64,000 nt of DNA, from NCBI GenBank assembly GCA_963829355.1, contig CAWHHZ010000001.1, forward strand, positions 1 to 64,000, in the 5' to 3' direction. Below are positions 41,610 through 49,829 of this stretch, piece by piece (positions within the stretch are counted from its first letter, which is position 1; each line of letters opens with the position of its first letter). The notes beneath the pieces are model-generated. The model was not told where the DNA came from, made no database searches, and saw nothing but the letters and a program-made list of their open reading frames with translations. A program made the position numbers and the translations under genes. Origin of the DNA: CAWHHZ01 sp963829355. Its GTDB lineage: Bacteria > Acidobacteriota > Thermoanaerobaculia > Gp7-AA8 > JAHWKK01.

Positions 41610-42480
41610 CTACCACTCTTCGCCATTCATGCGGGCGAGGTATTTGATCACCTCGACGTAGTCCGCATCGGCTCCGAGGTTCTTCGTGGCTGCCGTGTAC
41701 AACTGGGTCGTGAGACTGAGAAGAGGCGAAGACACCCGCTCCGACTGACTCATTGATTCCGCGATTCGTACATCCTTCTCGTGGAGCTTCAGCCGGAAAG
41801 TGAGCGGCCATTCACCATCGAGAATCCGAGGTGGTAAGAGAGTCTCGGACGCAAAGGATCGGCCGCTTCCGGAGTTGAGAACCTCGAAGGCGCTCTTCAG
41901 ATCGATTCCCAACTTCCTGAGGGTGAGCAGACATTCCGCGGCCGCCCACATGTTGGCGGCCAGCATCGCGTTGTTTGCCGCCTTGACTGCATGTCCCGAT
42001 CCGACCTCTCCAACGTGCACGATCCGTGATCCGAACGCCTTGAGAATCGAGCTGGCCCTGACGAAATCTTCAGAGTTGCCACCCACCATCACGGTCAGGG
42101 TTCCCGCCTCCGCCCCGTTTGTGCCCCCCGTGACGGGTGCGTCGACGAATCGGATTCCACGCTCGGCAAGACGGGCCGCGGTCCGGCGGCTCTTGACGGG
42201 ATCACCGCTCGTCGCCTCGATCCACAACAGACCCTTCTTCACTTTGCCGATCAGAGCGTCGACCACGGCATCGACAGTGTCCGATACCGGAAGAATGGTC
42301 ACGATTGACCTCGGCGTCCGCGCATTCCTCGAGCGATTGGGCGACCCTCGTCCCGAACTCGGCCGCGTGCTTCTCTGCGACGGATGCGGTCCGATTCCAT
42401 ACCAGGACGTCGTGGTCTTTTGCGAGATGGCCGGCCATGGGATACCCCATCGCGCCGAGGCCAATGAATGAAATTTTCAT
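41610..42480 (-). pseudogene. 3-hydroxyisobutyrate/beta-hydroxyacid dehydrogenase, one frameshift
   Basis: ATG 42480 gives MKISFIGLGAMGYPMAGHLA, the Rossmann GxGxxG (FIGLGAMG), to ECADAEV; the next frame continues IVTILPVSDTVDAVVDALIG, APVTGGTNGAEAGTLTVMVG, SGHAVKAANNAMLAANMWAA (active-site K in VKAANN). Removing one A from GTCAATCG (about 42303) restores one frame of 290 aa, the usual length. So the break is a single-base insertion, perhaps error. Ends 17 bases before lepA. Stop at 41610. Confidence 0.8.
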
Positions 42481-43181
42481 AAGATCTGCACTCCCGGTTG
42501 GATCATAACGGTAAAGGGGGCCCATCCATTCGCGGAAGAGGCTGGAGGGGGGGACCGCCGGGTCAGGCGTCACCCGTCGCTGCGCTGAAAGTGCCCCCGG
42601 CGCTGTCATCGTGAGCGCAGCGAAAGAGCGGGTACATCCTGACTCTAGCCGAACCTCGGGCCGGTAGGCTCCACGAGATCCTTCGACCGTCCTCCTCCCG
42701 CTTCGCGGGATCCGGCGGCTCGGGATGACAGTTCATTTCACTCCACTGGCGAAGCGAAGCGGCGTCATTCCCCCGCTCAGGGTGACAAACTTTTTGTGGT
42801 CGGCGTGCGGTGGGTAGCGGACCTGGAGGACAAAAGAACACGGATCGGAACAGAATGGAGATCCCTGGGGGCGACAGGCGTGCTCAGAGGCTCGTGGGTT
42901 GGAAACTGAGCGGTGAAAAAAACCCAGGGAACTCCATTCTGTCTCGATCCGACTCCGGTCTTTCTCTCGCTTCCGCAGCATCTGGCGATACTGATTCAGC
43001 AGCGAAAGTTCTGCCGGCTATTCTATTCTGTCAACTCCTCGTGGCCATCGAGCTGGGGCCAAAAAAAGGGGCCATACGCCCCCGAATGTCCTGCGCCTTG
43101 TTCGAGCCTGACGCTGAAAAAGATTGTAAGGGCCTTGCTGATATTAATCTGTGACCTGGGTCACGAAAAGTCAATTCACGG
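42481..43181. repeat. Intergenic 700 bp with GTCATCC repeats and a 29-bp inverted repeat
   Basis: 42600-42790 holds three GTCATC-type modules (GCTGTCATCGTGAGCGCAGC, GATCCTTCGACCGTCC.. CTCGGGATGACAG, CCCGCTCAGGGTGACAA). 42841-42869 (CGGATCGGAACAGAATGGAG...) and 42923-42951 form an imperfect inverted repeat around a 53-bp loop. A plus-strand frame at 42810-43154 has no support and is not called. GTGACCTGGGTCAC (43151-43164) is a 14-bp palindrome just past the ferredoxin gene's 3' end. Confidence 0.6.
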
Positions 43182-43442
43182 TTATTTCTGATACCAGTCG
43201 GCATTGATTGCCCGGTACTTCTCCCACTTCTCAGGCAGGAGATCCTCGGGGAAAATCGCCTGAACGGGACACGCCGGCTCACACGCCCCGCAGTCGATGC
43301 ACACCTCGGGATCGATATAGAGCATCTCGGCCTCGTCGAAGCCATCCTCATCCTTTCGCGGATGAATGCAGTCTACGGGACAGACGTCGACGCACGACGT
43401 GTCCTTCGTTCCAATGCAAGGTTCAGCGATGATGTAGGTCAT
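43182..43442 (-). CDS. 7Fe ferredoxin
   Basis: 86 aa. Small electron carrier with one 3Fe-4S and one 4Fe-4S cluster. Cys positions 9, 17, 21, 25 (CIGTKDTSCVDVCPVDC) and 48, 51, 54, 58 (VCIDCGACEPACP) match Azotobacter FdI: Cys9, 17 and 58 for 3Fe, and 21, 48, 51 and 54 for 4Fe. The C-terminal LLPEKWEKYRAINADWYQK is typical. Its partner enzyme is not in the window. Confidence 0.93.
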   Translation of the reverse strand: MTYIIAEPCIGTKDTSCVDVCPVDCIHPRKDEDGFDEAEMLYIDPEVCIDCGACEPACPVQAIFPEDLLPEKWEKYRAINADWYQK

Positions 43443-43444
43443 CT

Positions 43445-43617
43445 CTCCAGTTACCTCTCTTTTTGTAGTTCAAGAGTTCAAGGGTTCAAAGGTTCAAGGG
43501 TTCAAGGGTTCAAGAAAAGCGGCTCCTCTCCATGCTTCCTCTTTGACGGTTTCACCGCTTTGACTCCTGGCTTCAAACTCTTGAACCTTCGAACTTTTGA
43601 ACTCTTGAACGTTCTCT
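43445..43617. repeat. GGTTCAAG array and inverted partner
   Basis: 43462-43512 is a run of GGTTCAAG units, and CTTGAAC units at about 43568-43612 form the inverted partner. Between them is a 55-bp core (AAGCGGCTCCTCTCCATG...). No gene. Confidence 0.7.
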
Positions 43618-45690
43618 TCACTCCCACGGTCCGATCGAGTCGATCACATAGGTCCGCCCGAACAGGTCAATTGTATCTCCCTTCCGGCTGCCGATCAGCT
43701 TCTGAGCGGCTTCGGACTCATGCGAGTATATCGAACGATCGGGATCGGATTCCCACGGACCGAGAATCGTGATTTCGTGAGCGCCTTCTTCTCCTCGCAG
43801 CTTTACCTTTGTTCCGGCGCGCACCTGCTGGGTATCGATCTTCGAGGGGTCGAGCACCCGGACATTCGACAGCTCCCGCGTCAGTGCCACCGCGCGCGAG
43901 GAGAGATACTCCTGACGCTGCCGCGCGGACTTGTACTCGAAGTTCTCTCTCAGATCCCCCATCTCCCGCGCTTCCTGAAGAGCCTTCAGGTTTGCCGGAA
44001 TATCGACTCTCTTGATCTGCTCGAGCTCTTTCCGCTTTCTCTCCACCGATGCAGCGGTCGCGACGATCGACTCGTCCGGAGCATCCTCGGACTGCAGTGA
44101 CGCATGCCTCATCCGCAGGGCCGACTTCAGGATCTCGCGCCGGTACTCTTCGAGCTGCCCGTGCCGCTCGATCGCCTGCGACATCCGCCGGGCCTCTTCC
44201 GGATCGTCGCGCTCCATCGCGATCCTGATTGCGAGACCGCCTTTGTCGAAGAACTCCTTGAACTTCGTTCTCTCGGTCGCAGACTCTTCCACAGAGATCA
44301 GTTCCAACATCTGGTAGATGAGATTCAGATCGGCGCGCTCCCGCAGGCCCTCCTGACGGTCGAGCCAGCGGCAGTACCAGTAGAACTGCCGGCGGTGACG
44401 CCGCGGGTAGCGGAGTGTTTCGTCGATCAGTCTGGCGGGCTCCTCTTCCTGACCGTGCGCGTGGAGCTCCTCCATGATCACGTCGAGAACACGCGCATCC
44501 TCTTCCGAGAAGAAGAGCTCACTCAAAGCATTCACCCACTCTTCATCGATTTCGGGGAGCTTGCGGATCGCCCGCTCCCGCAGCGTTCTGTCGCTGATCG
44601 AGCCGAGCGCGTGCAGCTCGGCCGCGTGGAGGAGGAGATCATCCTCATCGAGATCAGTGCTGGCCGAGACCGGCAGCTTCTCGATCATCGCGAGTGTCTC
44701 CCATGCCGCTCCCGGGTCGCTTTCACTGATCGCGATTGCCTCGTTCGCGAGTGACTGGGCGAAAAACATCGCGAGCTCTTCATTACGTTCTGCATGTCGC
44801 TTCGCCAGCAGTCGCTTCTGTGGAAGTTTCGCCTTCTTGAATTTCCGTCGGATCACTTCGTCAGCGGCATCGGTCGTCTCCTGCCAGGAGTACGTCGCCT
44901 TTGCGCCTTTGCCGCTCATGACGATCTGCTGGTGTTTTCGCGCGGCTGTCCACCACGACGTCCACTTCGCGTCGGGAATGACGCCCGACATCGCGTCCCG
45001 GATCTCAGACTGCATCATCGGCCGTCCGAAGTCTCGCAGCAGCTTCTCGAGCGTTCCCGACTGGTCGCTCAGCGCCTCTTTGCGCAAAGCTTCCGGATCG
45101 GTGATCTTCCGGCGGAGGATGTGATTCTCGCTGAGACCTTCGAGGTATTTCGGGGCAGCACCAAGGGGAACGGGAAATCGTTTTTCCTTCTCGAAGTCGA
45201 CTCTGGCGACTCCGAGCTCTGGATTCAGCTCGACGACCACTCCGATGCCACGGCCAGCCATGAAAAAGATTCCGCCCTCGTCGTAGGTGAGCCAGGTCTC
45301 GATCTTCTCGGCTTTCTCACCGGGCGTTCCCTCGAGGCCGATCGCACGCATGATCCCGTCGAAGTTCGGCCGTGACCCGTACGCTTTGTTCAGCGCCTCT
45401 TCCAGTGGCTCCCTGAACGAGGCGGACTTCTTCGAGAGGCGGGCGATTTCCTTGAGAACCTTCAGACGGCCGACCCAATCGTCGGCTTCGAGCAGCGCTT
45501 CCGCGAGAAGCTCGAGCAGCGTATCCGCCATCGACCTCTCGCCTGCCTTCCTCAGGTGTTTTGCCGCCGTGAGATATTCGTCGACGGGTGGCATGTCCCC
45601 CGAGAGCGATTCCACCCACAGTTCCTCTACCTTGTCGAGCTCGCGAGCCTCGATCCTTGCTGCGATTTCCTTCGAGAATTTCAAAAACAA
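43618..45690 (-). CDS. Transcript cleavage factor GreA domain fused to a large N-terminal region
   Basis: 690 aa. The last 150 residues are a GreA domain: coiled coil IPANLKALQEAREMGDLREN FEYKSARQ (D and E of the tip motif kept in GDLREN), then VRVLDPSKIDTQQVRAGTKV, and the SHESEAAQKLIGSRKGDTID FKBP-like end. The first 540 residues are helical, TPR- or armadillo-like (YLTAAKHLRKAGERSMADTL, LEEALNKAYGSRPNFD), with a beta segment GIGVVVELNPELGVARVDFE near 150. Such long Gre proteins are known in Chlamydia and Acidobacteria; the N-terminal part is of unknown role. Normal GreA is about 158 aa. Confidence 0.9.
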   Translation of the reverse strand: MFLKFSKEIAARIEARELDKVEELWVESLSGDMPPVDEYLTAAKHLRKAGERSMADTLLELLAEALLEADDWVGRLKVLKEIARLSKKSASFREPLEEALNKAYGSRPNFDGIMRAIGLEGTPGEKAEKIETWLTYDEGGIFFMAGRGIGVVVELNPELGVARVDFEKEKRFPVPLGAAPKYLEGLSENHILRRKITDPEALRKEALSDQSGTLEKLLRDFGRPMMQSEIRDAMSGVIPDAKWTSWWTAARKHQQIVMSGKGAKATYSWQETTDAADEVIRRKFKKAKLPQKRLLAKRHAERNEELAMFFAQSLANEAIAISESDPGAAWETLAMIEKLPVSASTDLDEDDLLLHAAELHALGSISDRTLRERAIRKLPEIDEEWVNALSELFFSEEDARVLDVIMEELHAHGQEEEPARLIDETLRYPRRHRRQFYWYCRWLDRQEGLRERADLNLIYQMLELISVEESATERTKFKEFFDKGGLAIRIAMERDDPEEARRMSQAIERHGQLEEYRREILKSALRMRHASLQSEDAPDESIVATAASVERKRKELEQIKRVDIPANLKALQEAREMGDLRENFEYKSARQRQEYLSSRAVALTRELSNVRVLDPSKIDTQQVRAGTKVKLRGEEGAHEITILGPWESDPDRSIYSHESEAAQKLIGSRKGDTIDLFGRTYVIDSIGPWE

Positions 45691-45761
45691 CCTCCGATGA
45701 CGCCTCTGGGGGCGAAACCGACATTAAATCACGAGTTGTTTCGACCGCGTGCGGAACCCTC

Positions 45762-47204
45762 TCATCGATCCGTGCGCAGCCGGTCCAAAATCTTTGTGTG
45801 AACGCCTCCGAAAGCTCCGGAGGACATCACGATTACGACGTCCCCTTCCTCTGCTTCGTTCGCCACCGTTGCAGCGATCTCGTCGAAATCGCTCTGGTGG
45901 CGCGCCTGTGTACCGGAAGAGCTGAGCCGTTCGACCATTGCGGGAACGTCCATCATCTTGTCGAGCCCGTACCTCGTCTCGAATCTTCCCTTGTGAAAGA
46001 TCGGTCCGATGATTACGCAGTCGGCGACGCTGAAAGATTCGGTGTACGCCTCCTCGAACTCCTTCCGGGCCGCCGAGATCGAGCGCGGCTCGAAGAGGGC
46101 CCAGATCCGCCGGCCCGGATAGCTCTCGCGTGCCCCACGCAGCGTCGTGTCGACCGCCGTCGGGTGATGTGCGAAGTCGTCGATCACCGTAACTCCCCGC
46201 TCAATGCCTCGAACCTCCATGCGCCGCTTGATGCCGCGGAACGAGCTGAGCCCCTTCTGGAGCTCTTCGGCTGTGAGGCCGAGCAGCCTTCCAACCGTCA
46301 GGTCGGCAATGGCGTTCGCGACGTTGTGACGGCCCGACATGGTCGTCGTGAACTCCGCCCACGGCTCGCCACGCCACTCCACCTTGAAACGGGCACCCTC
46401 CGGATTGAAGGAGATGTCGGTCGCCCGCACATCGCACTCCTCTCCGTACCCGAATGTGATCCACTCCGCTTTCGTGTCGCCCCGCAGTGTCGCCACATTC
46501 GCGTCGTCTCCGTTCGCGATCACACGGTCGTCGCTTCCGAGCGCCTTCACGGCCTGCCGGAAGGCCTCGATGATCGAATCGAGATTTTCATAGATGTCGG
46601 CGTGGTCGAACTCGATGTTGTTGATGATGAGTGAGTCGGCCTGGTAGTGAAGAAACTTCGGCCCCTTGTCGAAGAATGCGGTGTTGTACTCATCTCCCTC
46701 GATGACGAAATGTTCGCCGTCACCAAGCTTGAAGTTGTGGCCGAAGTTCACCGGGATTCCACCGACCACATACGACGGATCCCGATCCGCGGCCTCGAGC
46801 AGCCACGCCATCAAGGACGTGGTCGTGGTTTTGCCGTGCGTGCCGGTCACGACGACCGAGTGCTTCCCACGGATGAAGAGCTGGTAGATCGCCTCGGGCA
46901 TCGACATGTACGGGAGGTCGCGTTCCAGCACCGCGGCGGCCTCCGCGTTCGTCCGCGCGATTGCATTCCCGATAATCACGAGATCTGGACGGAACGTCTC
47001 GAGGTGCTCGCTCGTATACCCTTCGAGTATCGGAATCCCGAGACCTTCGAGGTACGTCGACATCGGCGGGTAGACATTCTCGTCAGAGCCGGCGATCTCG
47101 AGCCCCCGCTTCTGCAGCATTCCTGCGAGCGAGGCCATCGCGGTTCCGCAGATTCCGATCAGATAGATTCGTTTGGCGCTTGTGGCCGATTCGACATGGG
47201 GCAT
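45762..47204 (-). CDS. mpl: UDP-N-acetylmuramate:L-alanyl-gamma-D-glutamyl-meso-diaminopimelate ligase
   Basis: 480 aa from ATG 47204, with GGAGG about 11 bases before; ATG 47225 is possible. It reattaches recycled tripeptide to UDP-MurNAc, a peptidoglycan salvage step. Mur ligase layout: RIYLIGICGTAMASLAGMLQ (N-terminal), VVVTGTHGKTTTTSLMAWLL (ATP P-loop), FVIEGDEYNTAFFDKGPKFL, INNIEFDHADIYENLDSIIE, and TVIDDFAHHPTAVDTTLRGA. The GGIPVNFGHNFKLGDGEHFV block separates Mpl from MurC. Neighbour is the GreA fusion; no other mur genes are near. Confidence 0.95.
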   Translation of the reverse strand: MPHVESATSAKRIYLIGICGTAMASLAGMLQKRGLEIAGSDENVYPPMSTYLEGLGIPILEGYTSEHLETFRPDLVIIGNAIARTNAEAAAVLERDLPYMSMPEAIYQLFIRGKHSVVVTGTHGKTTTTSLMAWLLEAADRDPSYVVGGIPVNFGHNFKLGDGEHFVIEGDEYNTAFFDKGPKFLHYQADSLIINNIEFDHADIYENLDSIIEAFRQAVKALGSDDRVIANGDDANVATLRGDTKAEWITFGYGEECDVRATDISFNPEGARFKVEWRGEPWAEFTTTMSGRHNVANAIADLTVGRLLGLTAEELQKGLSSFRGIKRRMEVRGIERGVTVIDDFAHHPTAVDTTLRGARESYPGRRIWALFEPRSISAARKEFEEAYTESFSVADCVIIGPIFHKGRFETRYGLDKMMDVPAMVERLSSSGTQARHQSDFDEIAATVANEAEEGDVVIVMSSGAFGGVHTKILDRLRTDR

Positions 47205-47375
47205 TGGTTCAGAGACCTCCGGCATCACGAACTGTGAGCGACAGGTTTTGAACAGTAGCAAATCTCGTGCTTCGAAGGTGTTGTCCGCGGGTGACCGACA
47301 GGAATAGCGTTATTTGTGGAGTCGTTCCAGAGGGCGGCTCCGAGAGAGAATTTACAACTGCCAGGAGGATTCAAT

Positions 47376-48404
47376 ATGCCCCCGAAGACGATGGTTAGAA
47401 CGATTTCGATGTCGTTCGTCATCATGATGATCGCCGCGGTTGCAGTCGCTGCCCCGCGGATGACGATTGTCGAGCCGATCAAGGATTTCGGTACCGTTGC
47501 CAAAGGTGAGGTTCTCACCCACAAGTTCCAGGTCAAGAACAACGGCGATCAGGATCTCGAGATCCTCAAGGTCCAGCCGTCTTGCGGCTGCACCGTCGCC
47601 AAATACGATGCCGTGATCAAACCAGGCGAAAGCGGCACGGTCGAAGCCGCCGTCAAGACCGAGTCGTTCCAGGGACCGATCAGCAAAGCGGTCACGATCC
47701 AGTCGAATGACCCTGACACACCGACCGCACAGGTCTCGATCCGCGCGACCATCAAGCCATACGTTGAAGCGTACCCAGCGGGATTCGTCCGCTACAATCT
47801 TCTGCAGGGCGATACCGACAAGCGCACCGTAATCCTCTACTCCGAGGAGGAGGAGCCGCTCACAATCGAGTCGATCGAGGTTCCGGGCGACTGGGTCAAG
47901 GTGGAGCGGGCGCCGGTGGCGAAGGCCGACCGTGTTCCGGTCGGCCGCCAGGGTCAGAACCAGTACAAGCTCGACATCATCGTTGGTGGCCCCAGCGCTC
48001 CCGTCGGGCCGCTGCTGGACAAGATCAAGATCCACACGAGCTCGAAGAACCAGCCTGAGTATCTTCTCTCCCTCAGCGGTATGGTTCGCCCGGCTTATAC
48101 CGTCTCTCCCACAGTTCTGAATTTTGGAGAGGTGAACCCGAAGGCGAATGAGACGGTACGCGTGATCACGGTCTCGAGCAACAACTCGGAGAGCCCGGCT
48201 GCGTTCAAGGTGAACAAAGTCGAGTCGACGAACCCGCAGATCAATGCTGCCGCGAAATCCACCGCGCCCGGTCAGTATCAGGTCGAGGTGCGGCTGTCGG
48301 ATGACGTCGCAGCCGGAGCCGTCTCGGGTGATCTGAAGATCTATACCTCCGACGCTTCCACTCCGGTCATCACCGTTCCCGTGAGAGGGATGATCAAGAG
48401 CTGA
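47376..48404 (+). CDS. Secreted DUF1573 domain protein
   Basis: 342 aa from ATG 47376, with AGGAGG at 47362-47367. Signal peptide FVIMMIAAVAVAAPRMT. Two or three Ig-like DUF1573 units: VEPIKDFGTVAKGEVLTHKF with LEILKVQPSCGCTVAKYD (the SCGC motif), and a second unit TVSPTVLNFGEVNPKANETV. The last unit lacks the Cys pair. Such proteins are exported, function unknown. A strong terminator follows. Confidence 0.9.
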   Translation: MPPKTMVRTISMSFVIMMIAAVAVAAPRMTIVEPIKDFGTVAKGEVLTHKFQVKNNGDQDLEILKVQPSCGCTVAKYDAVIKPGESGTVEAAVKTESFQGPISKAVTIQSNDPDTPTAQVSIRATIKPYVEAYPAGFVRYNLLQGDTDKRTVILYSEEEEPLTIESIEVPGDWVKVERAPVAKADRVPVGRQGQNQYKLDIIVGGPSAPVGPLLDKIKIHTSSKNQPEYLLSLSGMVRPAYTVSPTVLNFGEVNPKANETVRVITVSSNNSESPAAFKVNKVESTNPQINAAAKSTAPGQYQVEVRLSDDVAAGAVSGDLKIYTSDASTPVITVPVRGMIKS

Positions 48405-48428
48405 CATCAGAACAGTTCCTATCTGCAA

Positions 48429-48461
48429 GGGCGACCGCGGCATCGCGGTCGCCCTTTTTCA
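48429..48461 (+). terminator. Rho-independent terminator after the DUF1573 gene
   Basis: GGGCGACCGCG-GCAT-CGCGGTCGCCC is followed by TTTTTC. The stem has 11 bp and lies 25 bases past the stop. Confidence 0.92.
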
Positions 48462-48546
48462 TTCTGGCCCGGATTTCTCAGCAGTCCCCGATGACAGGAA
48501 AGGCGCGCCGCGAGATCAATCCGCCTCGGCGCGCGAAAGGCGTGAC

Positions 48547-49188
48547 ATGAAAAGCACCATCGACGCAATCATCCGAGGCGAACAGGCTCGATATCTGGAC
48601 ACACTGATCCCTTCCCGCGATTCTCTTCTCTTCGAGATCGAGGCGTACGCCAGCGAGCACCGCCAGCCGATCGCCGATCCCGAGGTCGCCCAGCTCATGC
48701 GCATCCTCGTCCGGACCCAGCAACCGAAACGGCTCCTCGAGATCGGCACGAACATCGGGTACTCCGTGGTCGTTCTGGGACGGGAGCTCCCGGCTGAGGC
48801 GAAGATCGAATCGATCGAGATCGATTCCGGCACACTCGAGGTAGCCAGAGATTTCGTCCGTCGCGCAGACCTCGCTCCCGAGGTGGTCTTTCACAACGGC
48901 GCCGCGCTCGAGGTTCTACCGACGCTGGAGGGACCATACGATTTCATCTTCATCGACTGCGTGAAGACCGAATACGAGCAGTACGTCGACCTGATTCTCC
49001 CCAAGCTCCGGAGCGGCGGCGTCATCGTCTTCGACAACCTGCTCTGGAAGGGGGAAGTGGCGAAAGGGGAGAATGGCCCCGAGCCGATTGCCCTCGCCGA
49101 GCTGAACAGACGCATCATGAACGATCCGGAGCTCGTCTCGATCGTCCTCCCCCTGAGCGACGGCGTGGGCATTTCCGTGAAAAAGTGA
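48547..49188 (+). CDS. SAM-dependent O-methyltransferase family (TrmR/YrrM-like)
   Basis: 213 aa. Class I methyltransferase of the catechol-OMT type (Methyltransf_3). RLLEIGTNIGYSVVVLGREL is motif I, AKIESIEIDSGTLEVARDFV is motif II, and FIFIDCVKTEYEQYVDLILP holds the metal-binding Asp; later IVFDNLLWKGEV matches the family. Bacillus YrrM (TrmR) methylates tRNA; the substrate here is not shown. A 7-mer array of TTCAGTC lies just downstream. Confidence 0.88.
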   Translation: MKSTIDAIIRGEQARYLDTLIPSRDSLLFEIEAYASEHRQPIADPEVAQLMRILVRTQQPKRLLEIGTNIGYSVVVLGRELPAEAKIESIEIDSGTLEVARDFVRRADLAPEVVFHNGAALEVLPTLEGPYDFIFIDCVKTEYEQYVDLILPKLRSGGVIVFDNLLWKGEVAKGENGPEPIALAELNRRIMNDPELVSIVLPLSDGVGISVKK

Positions 49189-49189
49189 T

Positions 49190-49225
49190 TCAGTCTTCAG
49201 TCTTCAGTCTTCAAACTTCAGTTTT
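49190..49225. repeat. TTCAGTC tandem array
   Basis: TTCAGTC units repeated (TTCAGTCTTCAGTCTTCAGTCTTCAAAC) follow the methyltransferase stop, one of several short tandem arrays placed at gene ends here. Confidence 0.75.
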
Positions 49226-49243
49226 TTGAACTGGAGGGCGAGC

Positions 49244-49732
49244 TCAGAAGCGGGCCAGCTCGACAGCTTCGGCGGCAGAGCCCGCCAGCAGCAGGCGACC
49301 ACCGCCGAGATCATTGAAGAAGGCTGCCCCGTTCGCAGGCGAATTGATCCAGATGACCCGTTTTCCTGCCTTGAGGGCGAGCGCAATCTCTGAAGTCGTG
49401 CCCGAACCGGCTGCGCCACACGCGATCACGACCTCAGCCGTCAGCACGATCACGTTGTTTCTCGCGCTGCCCATGCCTGTAATCACGGGGACGTCGACGT
49501 GAGGAGAAGCACCGGAGACGTCGTCGCCCGGAAGGATACCGATCGTGAGACTTCCCTCGACTCGCTTCGCGCCTTCATTCGCGGCTCCCATCACCCCGGC
49601 GTCACGGCCCCCGCTCAGCAGAATCCAACCCTCGCACGCGATCCGCTCGCCCAGTTCCCACGCAAGCTCCCGATCCTCCTGACGACAACCCTCGCCCGCT
49701 CCAATCACGCCGATGACGCGTCTTCGTCCCAT
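49244..49732 (-). CDS. TIGR00725/LOG-family protein (Rossmann, PGGxGTxxE-like)
   Basis: 162 aa from ATG 49732 (MGRRRVIGVIGAGEGCRQED); a longer frame upstream runs into the kinase promoter and is not used. Core: VIGVIGAGEG, ELGERIACEGWILLSGGRDA, GVMGAANEGAKRVEGSLTIG, and GAAGSGTTSEIALALKAGKR, the GTxxE motif of LOG/lysine-decarboxylase-like proteins. LOG proteins release nucleobase from nucleoside monophosphates; here the substrate is unknown. Divergent from the 911-aa kinase, sharing a 96-bp intergenic with a 15-bp palindrome. Confidence 0.85.
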   Translation of the reverse strand: MGRRRVIGVIGAGEGCRQEDRELAWELGERIACEGWILLSGGRDAGVMGAANEGAKRVEGSLTIGILPGDDVSGASPHVDVPVITGMGSARNNVIVLTAEVVIACGAAGSGTTSEIALALKAGKRVIWINSPANGAAFFNDLGGGRLLLAGSAAEAVELARF

Positions 49733-49763
49733 GCGGTAATCGTAGCGCAGGAACCACGAATGG

Positions 49764-49798
49764 GCTGGTGTATCCCGCCGGGCGCGGGATACACCAGC
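49764..49798. promoter_or_regulatory. Perfect 15-bp palindrome in a divergent promoter
   Basis: GCTGGTGTATCCCGC (49764-49778) and GCGGGATACACCAGC (49784-49798) are exact reverse complements around CGGGC. It lies midway between the start codons of the LOG gene (49732, minus) and the kinase (49829, plus). It may be an operator for either gene, or a stable hairpin. Confidence 0.6.
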
Positions 49799-49810
49799 GT
49801 TCCTCTTCGT

Positions 49811-49829
49811 TATACTGTCCCCGATCCAA
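49811..49829 (+). promoter_or_regulatory. Possible -10 element and leaderless start of the kinase gene
   Basis: TATACT (49811-49816) ends 12 bases before ATG 49829, and no Shine-Dalgarno-like sequence lies between. A start of transcription at about 49823-49829 would give an almost leaderless mRNA. No clear -35 was found. Confidence 0.4.

Noticed and set aside
42810..43154. 114-aa plus-strand reading frame
   Set aside because: Sits in repeat-rich intergenic DNA, covers the 29-bp inverted repeat, and has no recognisable domain or start signal.
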